Assembly: GCA_001724265.1 (NCBI GenBank)
Contig: MEDY01000061.1
Span: 36,382-100,381 of the forward strand
DNA: 64,000 nucleotides
DNA from: Rhizaria sp. SCN 62-66
Taxonomy: Eukaryota > Rhizaria, unplaced
Direction: 5' to 3'
Within the stretch, counting starts at the first letter, position 1. Each line of letters begins with the position of its first letter. This document shows, one piece after another, positions 1 to 10,914 of the stretch. The notes beneath the pieces were generated by a model, which saw nothing but the letters and a program-made list of their open reading frames with translations, was not told the origin of the DNA and did not search any database. The translations under genes and the position numbers were made by a program.

Positions 1-1061
1 CGAACTCGATGAACGCGAAGTGGCGCGACTTGCCCGTCTTGGGGTTGCGCGAGAGGCGCAGACGCGTGATGACGCCGAACTGGGAGAAGAAGGAACGCAT
101 CTGCTCCTCGAAGAAGCCATAGGGGATGCGGGAGACGAGCACCACGCCCGCCGTCGTCGGGGTCGGCTCCACCTTGGTCTGCGCGTAGCGGCGCTTCTTG
201 GACTACGAAGAAATCAAACAAACATGAATGTGAATGCGATGATATAAATGAGCGGATTTAAGAAGGTTAGTTGAGGTGAGGTGTGTAGGATTGAAAAGTT
301 ATTGAATAGATCTATACTAAGAAGCAGTGAATGAAAACCAAGGAATGCGGTTGACTTGGACTGATATTTAAGATGTAAATTGTAATTTTGTGTAGATATG
401 TGCGAAGAGCGTACCTCGGTGATATCGGCACTGGCAGCCTCGGCCTTGGCCTTGGCGGCTGCGCGGACCTCAGCCTCGGCCTCGGCCATGATCGCGGCAG
501 TGCTGGGCTTCTTCTCCTTGCCAGCGGCGGCCTTGGCGGCAGCGGCGGGGGCAGCGGCGGCGGCGGCAGCCTTCTTGGTGGAGGCGGCGGCGATGGTCTT
601 GTTGATCTTCTTGGAGACGGCCTCGAGCTCGGCCTCATCCGCTGCGGTCAGCGCGGCGGGCGCTGTGGTACAATACACAAGAGCAATGGCAACATGAGCA
701 AAAAGAAAGCAGAGGAAAACAGTGACGTGTGGGTGAGAAACAAGTGATGAGCGGAAGTGTCAGAGAGGGGTTGGCGAGAGGGGGGAATAAAAGGGTGCTT
801 TGTGGGGGACAAATAGGACGTACCATCCTCGTCGTCGTCGTCGGAGCCAAACTCCATGTCGCTGAAACCGCTGATCTCACCGTCCTCGTCGTCGTCGTCG
901 TCGGAGACAGGGGTGGGGGCCTTCTTGCTGCTCTTTGCGGCAGGGGCGGCAGCGGCCTTGGCCTTCGGTGCGGGCGCAGAAGTGGCGGATACCGCCTTCT
1001 TCACCGTCTTGGCCGGAGCAGAAGCCGCAGTAGTCTTCGAAATTTTCTTACTTGAGGACAT
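1..1061 (-). CDS. NIFK/Nop15-like nucleolar RRM protein, 3' end beyond window
   Basis: Exons 1061-824, 662-415 and 202-<1; introns 663-823 and 203-414 both start GTACG and end AG, and the joins keep frame (phases 1 and 0). The protein starts MSSSKK, runs through about 165 residues rich in Ala, Lys and acidic stretches (DDDDDED, typical of nucleolar proteins), then enters an RRM at about residue 177. The visible RRM half reads VVLVSRIPYGFFEEQM, then FSQFGVITRLRLSRN and KTGKSRHFAFIEF, which closely matches the RNP2 to RNP1 part of NIFK (human) and Nop15 (yeast), 60S ribosome biogenesis factors. The remainder lies left of base 1. It is divergent from the uS13 gene, with 227 bases between the two starts. 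Family assignment is from remembered RRM sequence; another RRM nucleolar protein is possible but less likely. Confidence 0.8.
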
Positions 1062-1288
1062 TATAAATTACCCAATCAACAAACGCACTTTTGGGACCCA
1101 AACATCGTCTTGAGAGCTTCCAGCCCACAGCCAAGCCCAGCAGCCAAACCCACACTAGCACGAGCTGCTCACGGTCACCTCTTGGCTGGCTGCGACCGAC
1201 CGTCCGAGCCGCTGCCTCTGGCTGGGTTCTTTGATGAAGCTTTGAGGACCAAGACGTTTTTGCAATACGTTGTTGAAATCAGCATATA
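1062..1288. promoter_or_regulatory. Short divergent promoter region between NIFK-like and uS13 genes
   Basis: These 227 bases separate two opposed start codons, so both promoters must lie here or overlap the genes. The stretch GCGACCGACCGTCCGAG near 1192-1208 resembles a word found upstream of several other genes in the window (see findings). No TATA-like box is obvious. Promoter activity is inferred from gene layout only. Confidence 0.4.
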
Positions 1289-1817
1289 ATGTCGAACGTT
1301 GTTCGTATCGCTGGTATTGATATCCGCGCTGGCCACCGGATCGGGGTACGTCTACAGTTCATTCCAAGTTTTATTATCGCCCACCCTACGCCTTCCCCCC
1401 CGCACTCTCCCACCTCACCTTCCTGCCTGCCCCGCCATTTCCCTTTCTAAACAGCGCGCCCTGCAAAACGTGTACGGCATTGGCGCGCACACGTCTGAGC
1501 AGATTTGCGGCGTGATGGGCCTTAACCCGCAGTCGCGCTGCGGCGACCTGCCCCACTCGATTCCGGTCATCTCTAACTACGTCGAGGCCAACTTCCCCAA
1601 CAAGTCCACCGCGATCCGCTTCGACTCGGAGCGCGTGCTCAAGCTCATCCGCGTCCAGTCCTACCGCGGCCAGCGCCACCAGCACTGCCTGCCACTGAAC
1701 GGCCAGAAGAAGACGAACGCGCGCACGCAGCGCCGCCTCGGTATGGAGCGCGCCCGCGCCTTCGGCTTCCCTCTTGTGCGCCCCAAGTCCATCGCCAAGC
1801 CCTACGGCCGCCGCTAA
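1289..1817 (+). CDS. Mitochondrial-type ribosomal protein uS13 (S13)
   Basis: Exon 1 is 1289-1345 (19 codons, MSNVVRIAGIDIRAGHRIG) and exon 2 is 1455-1817; the intron 1346-1454 starts GTACGT and ends ACAG, phase 0. The product is 139 aa. It has the bacterial-type S13 layout: N-terminal RIAGIDI, a helix-two-turn-helix with YGIGAHTSEQI, then SYRGQRHQHCLPLNGQ and TNARTQRR near the C terminus, which contact 16S-like rRNA helices and the subunit bridge. Cytosolic eukaryotic uS13 (RPS18) reads very differently, so this belongs to an organelle ribosome, most likely mitochondrial. The final AKPYGRR tail is basic. No cleavable targeting peptide is obvious, as for many mitochondrial ribosomal proteins. 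Starting the gene at the ATG inside exon 1 restores the conserved N terminus. Confidence 0.9.
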
Positions 1818-3230
1818 AGGCAATACTAGGCGCTACAACGGCTTCTGGACTACGCCCCGCGCTCGTTTTTGCTCATTTGCGCTCTGTTTGAGGCGTTGTG
1901 GCGTTGTGGCGAGCTGTTTCAGGAGTTGTACTGGCAAAGAGGCAGTTGCTGCTGTTGAAGTTGTTATGCTATGAAACGAGTGCGAATTCTCGTGTGAGTG
2001 GACCAACGCGTTGTTTGGTTGTGTGCTTAGCAGTGCGGTGCTTGCGAGCTTGCGACGGTGCTTCTACTGGTGCTGCAATCCAGACTGTTTGTGTCGTTGT
2101 GTGTTGTGTTGTTCGGTGCTTCTGGTGTGCCCAATGCATCTAGCTATGACTCTCGCTCTCGCACTAGCTCTAATTGAGCTCTGTCTCGAGTGTTGGCGCA
2201 TCTATTGGTTCAGTCTCAATCTCAGGCTTCGTCTCAGTCTCAGACTTCGACTTGAGCTCTCGTTTGATGCAATGTTGCAATGACAATCTACCGCGACACA
2301 CTAGCACTATGTCAACCTCTAAACCAACGGAGCAACTCTGCAGCAGCACCATAAGCTCTCCAGCAGTAACAACAGCGCCCAGCCTTTGCTCGACAACTCA
2401 CGCCTCCTCATTACACACACACGCATTTCAAGCAACGTAGTCCTGTCAAGGCTATACTCAACTTGCGCGGCTAAACACGTAAGCTAATCTTTAAGAAAGG
2501 AAACAAAGTCAGAACGCAAAGAAGGATTGTTACTCAGCTATTATTATTATTATATCCTTATTTCATGCTATTCTGTTAACACAAAATACACCGTATACAA
2601 TAAATATCTCCGATTATCATATCATAGCTACGCACCGCCACAACATGCATATTTGTTCACAAAAGCAATCATTCTCGCGTTGTTGTGCCTTGATATAGAT
2701 GTTTTGTGTTGTTTATTTTTGTTTTTATCTTTTCATTCACGCCACATAACCTTTTCTCTCGACCAAGGCAAATCGCACACAACGTGCTATATTCGCACTT
2801 GTAGCGAAACTAAGGTTAGACTTACAGACTCCAATGATTCTTCACTATTATATATCCCTCAGCAAGTACATCCATATATACGTTATGAACGAACGTCAGT
2901 CTCATATCTCACGATCGATCGCAACTAGTACATTGTACTTCCTATTCACACACGTGTTTTTCAACAAACATCCCCAACCAAGCCATACTCTCTTCCGCAA
3001 AGCCAATATCCCCCATCTAAGTATCGTTATCATCGTTGAGACGCACTTATACACAGCAACATAGCACATTTTCGACTTGCGTTGACATATAGACGGACAC
3101 CGCCACTTCCAAACCTCTTGCCAAAGCCAACTTACACCGCCAAAGCGCTCCAAAAGAAGACACCACTGAGAAGGCAGCGATCTCGCCTCGACGAATACTT
3201 AGATCAGCAGCTACGTAGATCAGCGCGTGC
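1818..3230. other. Convergent intergenic spacer, no gene seen
   Basis: This 1.4-kb stretch lies between the 3' ends of uS13 and the membrane-protein gene. Bases 1860-2300 are T/G-rich with a run of CTC/CAG-type repeats (TCTCAG units around 2207-2250). From about 2440 onward it is AT-rich with no coding bias. Near 3196-3235, next to the downstream stop codon, are ACTTAGATC and GCTTAGAGC words resembling half-sites of the window's dispersed palindrome. Confidence 0.6.
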
Positions 3231-4137
3231 TTAGAGCAGCGCAAAGGCCTTAAAGCGCTTGGCGCCGTCGTCGGCCTTCTTCTGCCCCTTGGAGTAACTC
3301 TGGTAGGCGACGCCCAGTGCCACACCGACAACGGACGCAGTCACGAACACCAGGGCCAGCGCGGTTGCGGAGAAGTGCAGGTCCTGCTCCAGCGCAGAGG
3401 CGAAGTTGCCACTCTTGGAGGACGTCAGGCTGGGGATGACGGACACCGTGGCCTTGGCGGCCGCCGTGGCGGTCGCGGCGGCAGTTGCGTTCTTCGCACC
3501 AGTGCCGCTTGTATGCGCAGTGCCGTTGGCGTTCAGTGCCGCGCTGCCGTTGCCAGCAGCGGGGGCGGGGGCGGTGGTGTTGGTCACGATCTCGCCCGTG
3601 GCAACGGCGGACAGCGCCAGCGCGGCGTCGGCGTTGTTCTGGCCGTTGGCGTTGAAGTTGGCGGCGGCGGCGGCGGCCGACAGGCGGGCGAGGGGACTGT
3701 TGGCGTGGGGACGCGGAATGCGGACGTATTTGTACACCACGTTCGCGTTGGGGTCCGCGCCCGTGCCGTAGACGACCTTGCGGCCGACGACGAGCGGCGC
3801 GGCGTCGGCCTCGGCCGCGGCGGCGGCGTCGGCGTCGGCGTTGGCGTTGAGCTGGTTGTAGGGCTCAAGCGAGGCGGAGAGGGAGGCGGTCGTCACGGAC
3901 GTGTCGTACGCCAATCCCCCGCCTTATTCGACGCAAAAACATGGGACATGGTATATCAGAAAAAGATGCAGGTGAGAGTGAAGTTCTAGAGACATGTGAT
4001 TTGAGCGTGGTGCAAGGGATATGAAAGAGTGAGAGCAGGAAGGTGTTCCAAAAGGGAGGGGAACAGAGGTTTTGAAACGTACCAAGCACCGACATCATGA
4101 AGGCAAAGCAGAGTAAAACCCCGCTAGACCACTTCAT
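3231..4137 (-). CDS. Ala/Asn-rich single-pass membrane protein with signal peptide
   Basis: Exon 1 is 4137-4083 and exon 2 is 3922-3231; the intron 3923-4082 starts GTACGT and ends AAG, phase 1, giving 248 aa. The first exon encodes a textbook signal peptide (MKWSSGVLLCFAFMMSVLG). The ectodomain is rich in Ala and Asn and holds several N-glycosylation sequons (NTT, NGS, NGT, NAT). A hydrophobic segment near residues 205-230 (ATALALVFVTASVVGVALG) is followed by a short basic tail, so it should be a type I membrane protein of the secretory pathway or plasma membrane. I recognise no family and assign no function. The first exon joined to the ORF explains why the body of the gene lacks an ATG of its own at its 5' end. 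Confidence 0.7.
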
Positions 4138-4801
4138 GAGCTGTGTGAAATCGATATGAGCGAGTAAAAGCAGGCAGAGGAAACGGTATTGAGGTAAGAA
4201 TGACAGTTGAAGTGAGGTTGGAAGCGAGTGGGTGGAGGGCAAAGGAGAGGGGTGACTTTCGACGCCTACACACGTCCTTGATCTACACCTCAGCGCCCAG
4301 AAAGAAGGATTTCAGTGAAAAACATCAAAGAAAATACAAGAAAAGTATCCACAATTCATTTAACGGTCATTCAGGTGAGCTCTACCCTGCGAAAGCAAGG
4401 GGGTAGGTCTCAGGCCAGAGAGAAGACTGACCGACCGTGAGAACTCGACTTTGCGGGTGACTGTGAGCCTGGGTCGATTTGACCACAAGCTGCTTTTGTC
4501 GAGACCAACCGACTGAGAGAAGGCCCAGACTCACCCTAAAAGACCCTTGAATCGCCACCCATCGCTCCGTGCTCGTGAGCTGAAACATATACCACTAGAA
4601 TTTAGACTGAAAATAACCCCCGATATCTAAACTCGATTTCCCTTGAAGCAGCGATCTACTCCTTGAAATCTGCCCTTGAAGCCACCACAACAAACTTAAG
4701 CCACAAACCTCCAGCCCGCTTCCTTCCGTCGCCTCCCCTGCCTTACCACCTCTTCCTTTCCGCCTGATTCCATTTTGTCCTTTCCCCAGCCCGCGCCAGC
4801 A
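4138..4801. promoter_or_regulatory. Divergent intergenic region with GACCGACCG/CCGACTGAG words
   Basis: Both flanking genes start here and run outward. Two related words are visible: GACTGACCGACCGTGAG (about 4425-4441) and AACCGACTGAG (about 4507-4517). The last 150 bases before the proteasome ATG are C/T-rich. No ORF with coding bias is present. Confidence 0.45.
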
Positions 4802-5734
4802 ATGTCCTCCGCGCTGTCTCTGGGCCCCACGCCCGACTTCATGGCCGGCTCCAAGGGCTACCACGACAACAAGGACGGTGTCCACATGATGGGCACCACC
4901 ATCATGGCCGTTTCTTTCGACGGCGGCGTCATCCTCGGCGCTGACTCCCGCACCTCCACGGGCTCCTACGTCGCCAACCGTGTCTCCGACAAGCTCACGT
5001 CGGTCGCGAGCAACATCTACTGCTGCCGTTCCGGCTCCGCCGCCGACACCCAGGCCATCTCCGACATGGTGCGGTACGTTACATCCACGAATTACAACAT
5101 TCGCCCACATGTATCCACTCTAGCGAAAACAGAACTTAGCATACCCATACCTTTCTTTATTTTCAGCTTTGTGGCGGCGTCTCATATTATCATGCGTTCA
5201 TCTACCCCAGTTTTGTTACTCACATATGGACACGACAAACCCAACCTTGCTTTGCCTCACTTTTCTTTCTTTCCGCATCGATCCACTCTCACCTGGCTTC
5301 TCCCGCTCCACAGCTATTACCTGGACGTGCACGCGATGGAGTCCGGCCGCAACCCGCGCGTGAAGACGGCCAGCAATCTGTTCCGCGACCTCTGCTACAA
5401 GAACAAGGACCGTTTGCTGGCCGGCATCATCTGCGCAGGCTACGACGACGTCGACGGGGGCTCTGTATACTCGATCTCCATCGGTGGCAGCCTCGTCAAG
5501 CAGGACTACAGCATCGGCGGCTCGGGCTCCACCTACGTGTACGGCTACTGCGACGCTAACTACAAGAAGGGCATGTCCAAGGAAGACTGCAAGAAGTTCA
5601 CTACACACGCTATCGCGCATGCAATGGCCCGCGACGGCTCCTCGGGCGGTGTGATCCGCCTCGTCATCATCGACAAGGAGGGCGTCACGCGTGAGTTCAT
5701 CCCCGGAGACCAGCTGCCCTACAACCTTGAGTAA
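4802..5734 (+). CDS. PSMB6: 20S proteasome subunit beta1 (PSMB6 type)
   Basis: Exon 1 is 4802-5073 and exon 2 is 5314-5734; the intron 5074-5313 starts GTACGT and ends ACAG, phase 2. The 230-aa product has a 31-residue propeptide that ends HMMG, followed by the mature N terminus [19 protein letters not shown]. Thr32 is therefore the catalytic nucleophile exposed by autocleavage at Gly-Thr. [30 protein letters not shown] and [12 protein letters not shown] match beta1, the caspase-like active subunit of the inner proteasome ring. Length is close to the usual 235-240 aa. The ATG at 4802 is the first in frame and gives a sensible propeptide. Confidence 0.95.
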   Translation: MSSALSLGPTPDFMAGSKGYHDNKDGVHMMGTTIMAVSFDGGVILGADSRTSTGSYVANRVSDKLTSVASNIYCCRSGSAADTQAISDMVRYVTSTNYNIRPHVSTLAKTELSIPIPFFIFSFVAASHIIMRSSTPVLLLTYGHDKPNLALPHFSFFPHRSTLTWLLPLHSYYLDVHAMESGRNPRVKTASNLFRDLCYKNKDRLLAGIICAGYDDVDGGSVYSISIGGSLVKQDYSIGGSGSTYVYGYCDANYKKGMSKEDCKKFTTHAIAHAMARDGSSGGVIRLVIIDKEGVTREFIPGDQLPYNLE

Positions 5735-6524
5735 GTCCGCCATGCGGAACAGCTGCAAAGCGGCGGTTTAGAGGCCGCTTTGCGTGGTTACGCTCTTGCT
5801 GAGAGGTTTGAAGTAGTGAGAGGTTTTTGTTTAGAAAAGTACATTATTGAAAGACAAAAAGACAAAATATATTAAGGATATGAAGTTATATTTGATACAC
5901 AGTTTCAGTTTAAGCCCTATCGGACCTCGTTCTGCTCTGCTGCGCTCTGCGTTTGTGCAGCTTTTGACTGCGATTTGAGAGCTGTTGTGCCACCATGACT
6001 ATGGCTTCCACTCTGAACTGAGATTGGCTGCTGCGTGTGTCAAGAAGGGCTGACTTGCAGGGCATAGAAGGCATCACAAACGGTTGTGAATAGCGAAATA
6101 GATGCCACGTTTGAATTTCAAGTTCAGTATTCTTCATAATGTTATATTGGTATGCGCAGCGGTTGCAGTTAAGGACGTCTTTGGTTGTCTTTTGGATTAG
6201 TGGTTTTGTCCAGTTTGACCCTTCGCGACCCGCACTCTGTTTCTCTGTCACCAGACATCATAACAAAGGGCTTAGAACTCGATTTTTCACTATGCTAATT
6301 AATTATGATTATTATGTCCGTATGAACTCCGTCTGACTGTCAACTTAATCGCACATAGACCCTCCGGCTCGCTAGGACTGACACAACAGCCGACCGACTC
6401 TTTGAGAGAACTTCATTCCTCTCTCTCCTGCTAGCGCCCTCAAACCTAGCACGACCACAAAGTCACCCCTACCACATCACAGAACGGCCGCAAGCGCACA
6501 TTTAGCCCTTGCCTTTGCGTCCCC
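5735..6524. other. Intergenic spacer between proteasome beta1 and WD40 gene
   Basis: About 790 bases, AT-rich from 5820 to 6350 with no coding bias. GCCGACCGACTC at about 6389-6400 lies some 130 bases upstream of the WD40 start and resembles the word upstream of other genes. Tandem orientation means this holds the 3' end of one gene and the promoter of the next. Confidence 0.5.
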
Positions 6525-8602
6525 ATGAGTCGCTCCGCCGCCCCCACATGCGTCCCTGTTCACGACGAGTCCAAAACAGCCTCCGCCGCCTCCGCTGCAG
6601 CCTCCGCTGCTGCCTCTGCTGCTGCCCCTGCTGCTGCGGTGATTGCTGGTCCGATCTCCCTGCCCGGCCACTCGCGTCCCATCAGCTCTCTCCGCTTCTC
6701 GCCCCCGACCCCGCACGGCGCGTTTCTGTCGACAGCGTGCTACGACGGCGCCGTGATGCTACGTGACGCCGCCACGGGCGACTGGCTGGGATCTTTCCCC
6801 GAGCAGCGCTCCGCCATCGCCGCCAGCCGCTTCTCCAAGTGGGGGCTCCACCTCGCCACGGCCTCGGCCAACCGCAGCGCGACGGTGCTTGACTGCGCCA
6901 CAGGGCTGGTGCTCCTCACGGTGCCACACAACGTACGCCTTTGCACTCACTCTGGGTAGAATTAAGCTAATTTATTCAGACGTATTACTGTACGATGAAT
7001 CTTATGTTGTTTTGTGTTCGTTGGTGTTTATGCCAAGCATATATACTCACTTGTATGTTCTGTTCTCTCTTTTGCTCTTTTCTATCGTCTCGCTTTGTTA
7101 TGACCCTAACGACAACGCAGAATGGCGTGCGCGGCTGCTGCTTCAGCGACGACGCCCGCTCCTTGCTGACCACAAGCGGGAATCACCTGTTTAAGACCAC
7201 TTTCGCGGCCTACACAAAGTGTTTCCCCCACAGCACCAACAGCTCCAGCTCCAGCTCCAGCTCTAGCTCTAGCTCTAGTAGCGCGCACGGCCCCGCCGGG
7301 ACACTGTCGGTGCCGCTGTCGGCCGCGGTGGCCAAGTCCCGCGCCGTGACGGCCTCGGCCCCCGCCCCCTCCATGCTGGGCGCCGTGGTCCCGACCGACT
7401 GTGCGCACATTGTGGCCACGGTCCCGCTCTTCCAGGCCGGCCGCAGCAGTGCCAGCACCTCGGATGTAAGTGCCTCCGATGCCAGCGCCGGCGCTGCTGC
7501 TACTGGTGCTGCTGCTGCTGGGGGTGATGACGAGAGCAACGCGGTGCTGTTGTGGGATGTAAGTACCCCCTTAGATGGCAAGACAGGCGCGAACGCCCCC
7601 ATCCGCCGTGTGAGCGCCATCCATGTCCCGACTCTCGGCGACGGCGACGCCAGCGACAAGAACAGTCTAAGTACCCCCTTAGACCGCATCGTCACGATCT
7701 CGGCCACGATCGCACCCACTCCCATCACCGAGAGTAGCGGCGATACCAAAAACAACAACGACGTTGGCGCTAACAGTAACGTCGATGGCAGGCTTGGTCT
7801 AGCCGTCGCGACGCACGATACCGTACTTCTGCTGCCTTCTCTGCGCCACAACGGCGTTAATACTGGCGCTGCCGCTGGCGCTGCCTGTGCTGCTCTGAAG
7901 GGCGTCAGCAAGAAGCAGGCAATCGCGGCGGCCAACAACATCCGCTCCAAGTGCAGCGAGATCGCGGTCAGCAGCGGCAACTGCAACAGCAACGGGGACC
8001 TGACTGCCGTCGTCGACAACACTCTCGGCTTCACGACGCTCACGCTGCCGCCCTTGCTGCGCGCTGCCCTTATCTCCTCCCACTCCAAGGCCAGCAGCGC
8101 CAGCGCATGCTCCAGTGCAGCCAGCAACGAAGACGTAGCGGGCATCAACTGCGTCGCTTATGACCCCTTCTCGCACCGCGTCGTCGTCGGCTGCGGCAAC
8201 GCCGTCGTGGGGTTTGACGCCCGCGACGGACGCGTTCTTTTTTGCCAGTCGGAGCAGCACACGGGCCGCGTCACCAGCGTCGACATCGCGCCCTCGTATC
8301 CGTTCACTGCCAACAACGTCGCGTGCAGTCCTGCTGCGGACAACGCTGTGAACGGCAAGAGCGCTGACGCTGGCGCCAGCGCGGGCGACTCTAGTGATGC
8401 CGCCGCTGCTGCTGCTGCTGCTGCTGCTGCTACCGGTGCTGGTGCCGGCATTGGCGGCGGCAACGTGATGTGCGTGGCGAGTGGCGGCGAGGACGGCAAG
8501 GTGTTCCTGTGGAGCTGGGCCGAGCTGGTGGCGCGCTACAATAGTCACAGCAACCACGCCAGGAACGCGTGCCCCGGTGCGATGAGCCACGTGTCCATCT
8601 AA
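6525..8602 (+). CDS. WD40-repeat protein, possibly a divergent eIF3i
   Basis: Exon 1 is 6525-6932 and exon 2 is 7121-8602; the intron 6933-7120 starts GTACGC and ends GCAG, phase 0. The product is 629 aa. After an Ala-rich leader come blades LPGHSRPISSLRFSP, then LSTACYDGAVMLRDAATGDWLGSF, then LATASANRSATVLDCATG. The C-terminal part has GRVTSVDIAPS and ASGGEDGKVFLWSW. The first three blades and the SGGEDG end recall eIF3i (TIF34), a translation initiation factor of about 325 aa, but the middle is stretched by Ser, Ala and Gly tracts, so I hold the family call loosely. Two copies of the window's 18-bp palindrome lie in frame (7558-7575, 7666-7683), read as DVSTPLD and SLSTPLD. An unrelated WD40 scaffold is the main alternative. 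Confidence 0.75.
7241..7280 (+). repeat. Hexanucleotide Ser tract (AGCTCC/AGCTCT)n
   Basis: AGC and TCC or TCT codons alternate to encode about 13 Ser residues inside the WD40 protein. The 6-base unit, rather than a single codon, is what has expanded. Confidence 0.8.
7558..7575 (+). repeat. 18-bp dispersed palindrome copy
   Basis: TGTAAGTACCCCCTTAGA, in frame in the WD40 gene as VSTPLD directly after a blade-ending LLWD. Confidence 0.75.
7666..7683 (+). repeat. 18-bp dispersed palindrome copy, perfect arms
   Basis: TCTAAGTACCCCCTTAGA; the 6-base arms TCTAAG and CTTAGA are exact reverse complements. Translated LSTPLD. Confidence 0.75.
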
Positions 8603-9275
8603 GGGCGGAACGCGTGTGCGCGCGTGGGGCCTTACAATAAGGGGACTCACAGTCACTCTCTGCTTCAACAGGTCAAAAGCATGGTAGTGGTTGAGTAAGG
8701 CGTGTAGGAGTAGTGAAACAACATCTATAAGCGTACAAAACAAAACGAAATGTACGTGCCCATTTATATCGGTCTTATTTTTTCAGCAAACAAATACACA
8801 ACAAATACAATATCATAAGCAACAACAAAGCGTGAGACGTCGCTTCTCTTGGAGCGCCGGCAGCTGTGACACATGGTCGCAAACGTGATGATTACCGTGC
8901 ATGAGTTTCTATAAGATCAACTTAAACTTGTACGTGTACAGTTGTATTGTGAGATCCATTTGGCCATCTTGTCAAGTATTTCCAGACCACTACTATTGTA
9001 AGCTTGACCATCAAAGATAACACACAGAGTAGAGTTAAGACAAACGCATTACTAGATGCGACTTTATCTTCCGCTAAAAATCTTTCTTCTGCATTCGAAC
9101 AGGCATTAGCTTCTCACATGTATGTCGTTTTAGCTTCACATGATTTGCTTGCACCCGCGTTAGCTGTGTCTTTGCTTGCGCGCTCGATAGCTGTCGAGTT
9201 AGCGTGAGATTTAGCGTGAGTATAATGAGTATAATACAAGTATAATACTCATTACTAGCGTGTTTAATATTCTCT
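8603..9275. other. Convergent intergenic spacer with AT-rich inverted repeat
   Basis: No gene seen. Bases 9224-9237 (AATGAGTATAATAC) and 9240-9253 (GTATAATACTCATT) form an inverted repeat with one mismatch and a 2-base loop, 22 bases beyond the stop codon of the minus-strand gene. It may sit in that gene's 3' end; no function is assigned. Confidence 0.5.
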
Positions 9276-10467
9276 TCAGCGCCTGTTGCGGGGGTTGGAT
9301 GCCAGCGCCTTGTGGAGCACCGTTTCCTTCTCCTTCCACTGGCGGCCGCCCTCCTTGATCTCGCGCTTCGACAGCACGATCCCGCCGTCGCCGGCCTTGC
9401 GGCCGAGCCCGATGCGGTCGACGTGCGAGCCGTGCGAGAGCCGGCTGTCGCGGCGGCGCTCTTCCTGGTGGCGCATGTGGCGCCGCACGACGTTCGGGTT
9501 CGCCATCTGCAGGCCGCGCGCCTTGGTCTCCTCGTACTTGGCCACCGCGCGCTCGTGCTTCTTGCCCAGAATGCCCTACGTCATCGAACAAACGGACACG
9601 CAAAGAAAGTGAAAAATTTGATGAGAAATTTTGTTCAGGATATAAACAGTACATGATGATGACATTAGAAAATAAAACCAATATCAAAGATCCAAAATTC
9701 CAAAATAATTCCAAAATAAAATGATTCGTACGAGAAAAACAGCAAACATATGCGTGAGATATCTTCGTGCAGTCGTACCTGCGCGACGCGGCGGTGGTGC
9801 TTTTGCTGCGGCGGCTTGCGGCCGACGACTTCCTCCCAACGGCGGGCGTCGTAATCACGCTTCTCGAACTTGTTCATCTTGTCAACACTGACGTCCTCGA
9901 CCTCGCGCTTGAGCGACTGCAGCACGGCCTTGCCGGCCTCGTTGTCGGCCATAATGCCGCGCGTGACTTTCTTGAGCGCAGTGATGCGGGCCTGCGTCGC
10001 GGCCGAAAGCGACACGCCCGCAGCCGCCGCGTTCGCGCTGCGCTTGGCTGCGAACTCGAGCGTCGCCTCTGCCAGGGTGCCCGACGCAGCCTCCGCGGGG
10101 GTCGTAGGGTCGAAGGCGCGCTTCGTGCCGCTGCCGCTGCTGCCGCTGCTGCCAGTGCTGCCGAGCTTGCGGGCGCCGGGGCGGTTGGCGAAGTTGTCGC
10201 TCGCGGTGAGTTGCTAAACGGATTATCGAACAAAACAGATACAGGATAGTAGAACAGTGAAATTTGCCAATTAATTATGAGTTTCGTTGTCGTAGATGAA
10301 ATGTGGAGCGAGATAACAGGCAAAGCCGGAAGGATTGAGGTCGAGCTTGGAGCGAAGGGAAGGGGGAGAAGAAGACAAGGGATAGAACAAGATAGACGTA
10401 CCGCAGAAGCGTCAACAATTTGAATAACGCGTTTCTCAGACGCGTTACGCACGGCAAGGCGGTTCAT
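9276..10467 (-). CDS. Basic nucleolar-type protein, DUF4602/C1orf131-like candidate
   Basis: Exons are 10467-10402, 10213-9779 and 9575-9276; introns 10214-10401 and 9576-9778 start GTACG and end TAG, both phase 0. The product is 266 aa. It has a short N-terminal exon, a Ser/Gly/Ala linker, then a charged helical region: KVTRGIMADNEAGKAVLQSLKREVE, FEKRDYDARRWEEVVGRKPP and GILGKKHERAVAKYEET. The C terminus reads GRKAGDGGIVLSKREI. The order F-E-K block, G-x-K-P-P block and final G-x-G-x-L-S-x-x-(E/D)-I is how I remember DUF4602 (C1orf131, a small-subunit processome component). I cannot align it here, so the name is tentative; that it is a real basic, coiled-coil-rich protein is firm from splicing and codon bias. 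Confidence 0.6.
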
Positions 10468-10914
10468 TTTGCAATATATCGACCGAAAGTGTGCGAAATC
10501 AAGGTTGCATTCAGCCCTTCAACTCGTCCTCTGCCTCGCTAGCGTGCTGCACATTTAAACATGTGGTGAGAACACTGTTTAGCAGCATTTGAGAAGTTAT
10601 ACATTCGCTGTCGAAAATGAAAACTATGCGTTGATATAAAATTAGATGTTCTGTATATTAATTCGCTGTTATTTCTCTTCCTTAACTTCATCACATTCAC
10701 GAACAATAACGTTATTCCATCTTGAATTATTACTTCATTATTTCTTTATAGCTGTTCAACAGCGCGATACTAACTCGGTATACACGCGCTCCATTTCCAA
10801 TTGATTATTTGTTTGACATTGTCCCGCACTATTCATGTCCAACACGTTCATAGTCACGAGTTATGCGCATGTAACATCGTCTAGTGCCTTTTGTTTGAGG
10901 TTACCAGTGGCCGG
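10468..10914. other. AT-rich spacer, no gene seen
   Basis: 447 bases between the start of the DUF4602-like gene and the stop of TRAPPC11. It must hold the former's promoter and the latter's 3' end. No repeat or conserved word stands out. Confidence 0.5.

Noticed and set aside
1299-1454. uS13 reading frame read through the intron
   Set aside because: Starting outside exon 1 and reading through loses the conserved RIAGIDI start; the GTACGT...ACAG intron gives the correct S13 N terminus.
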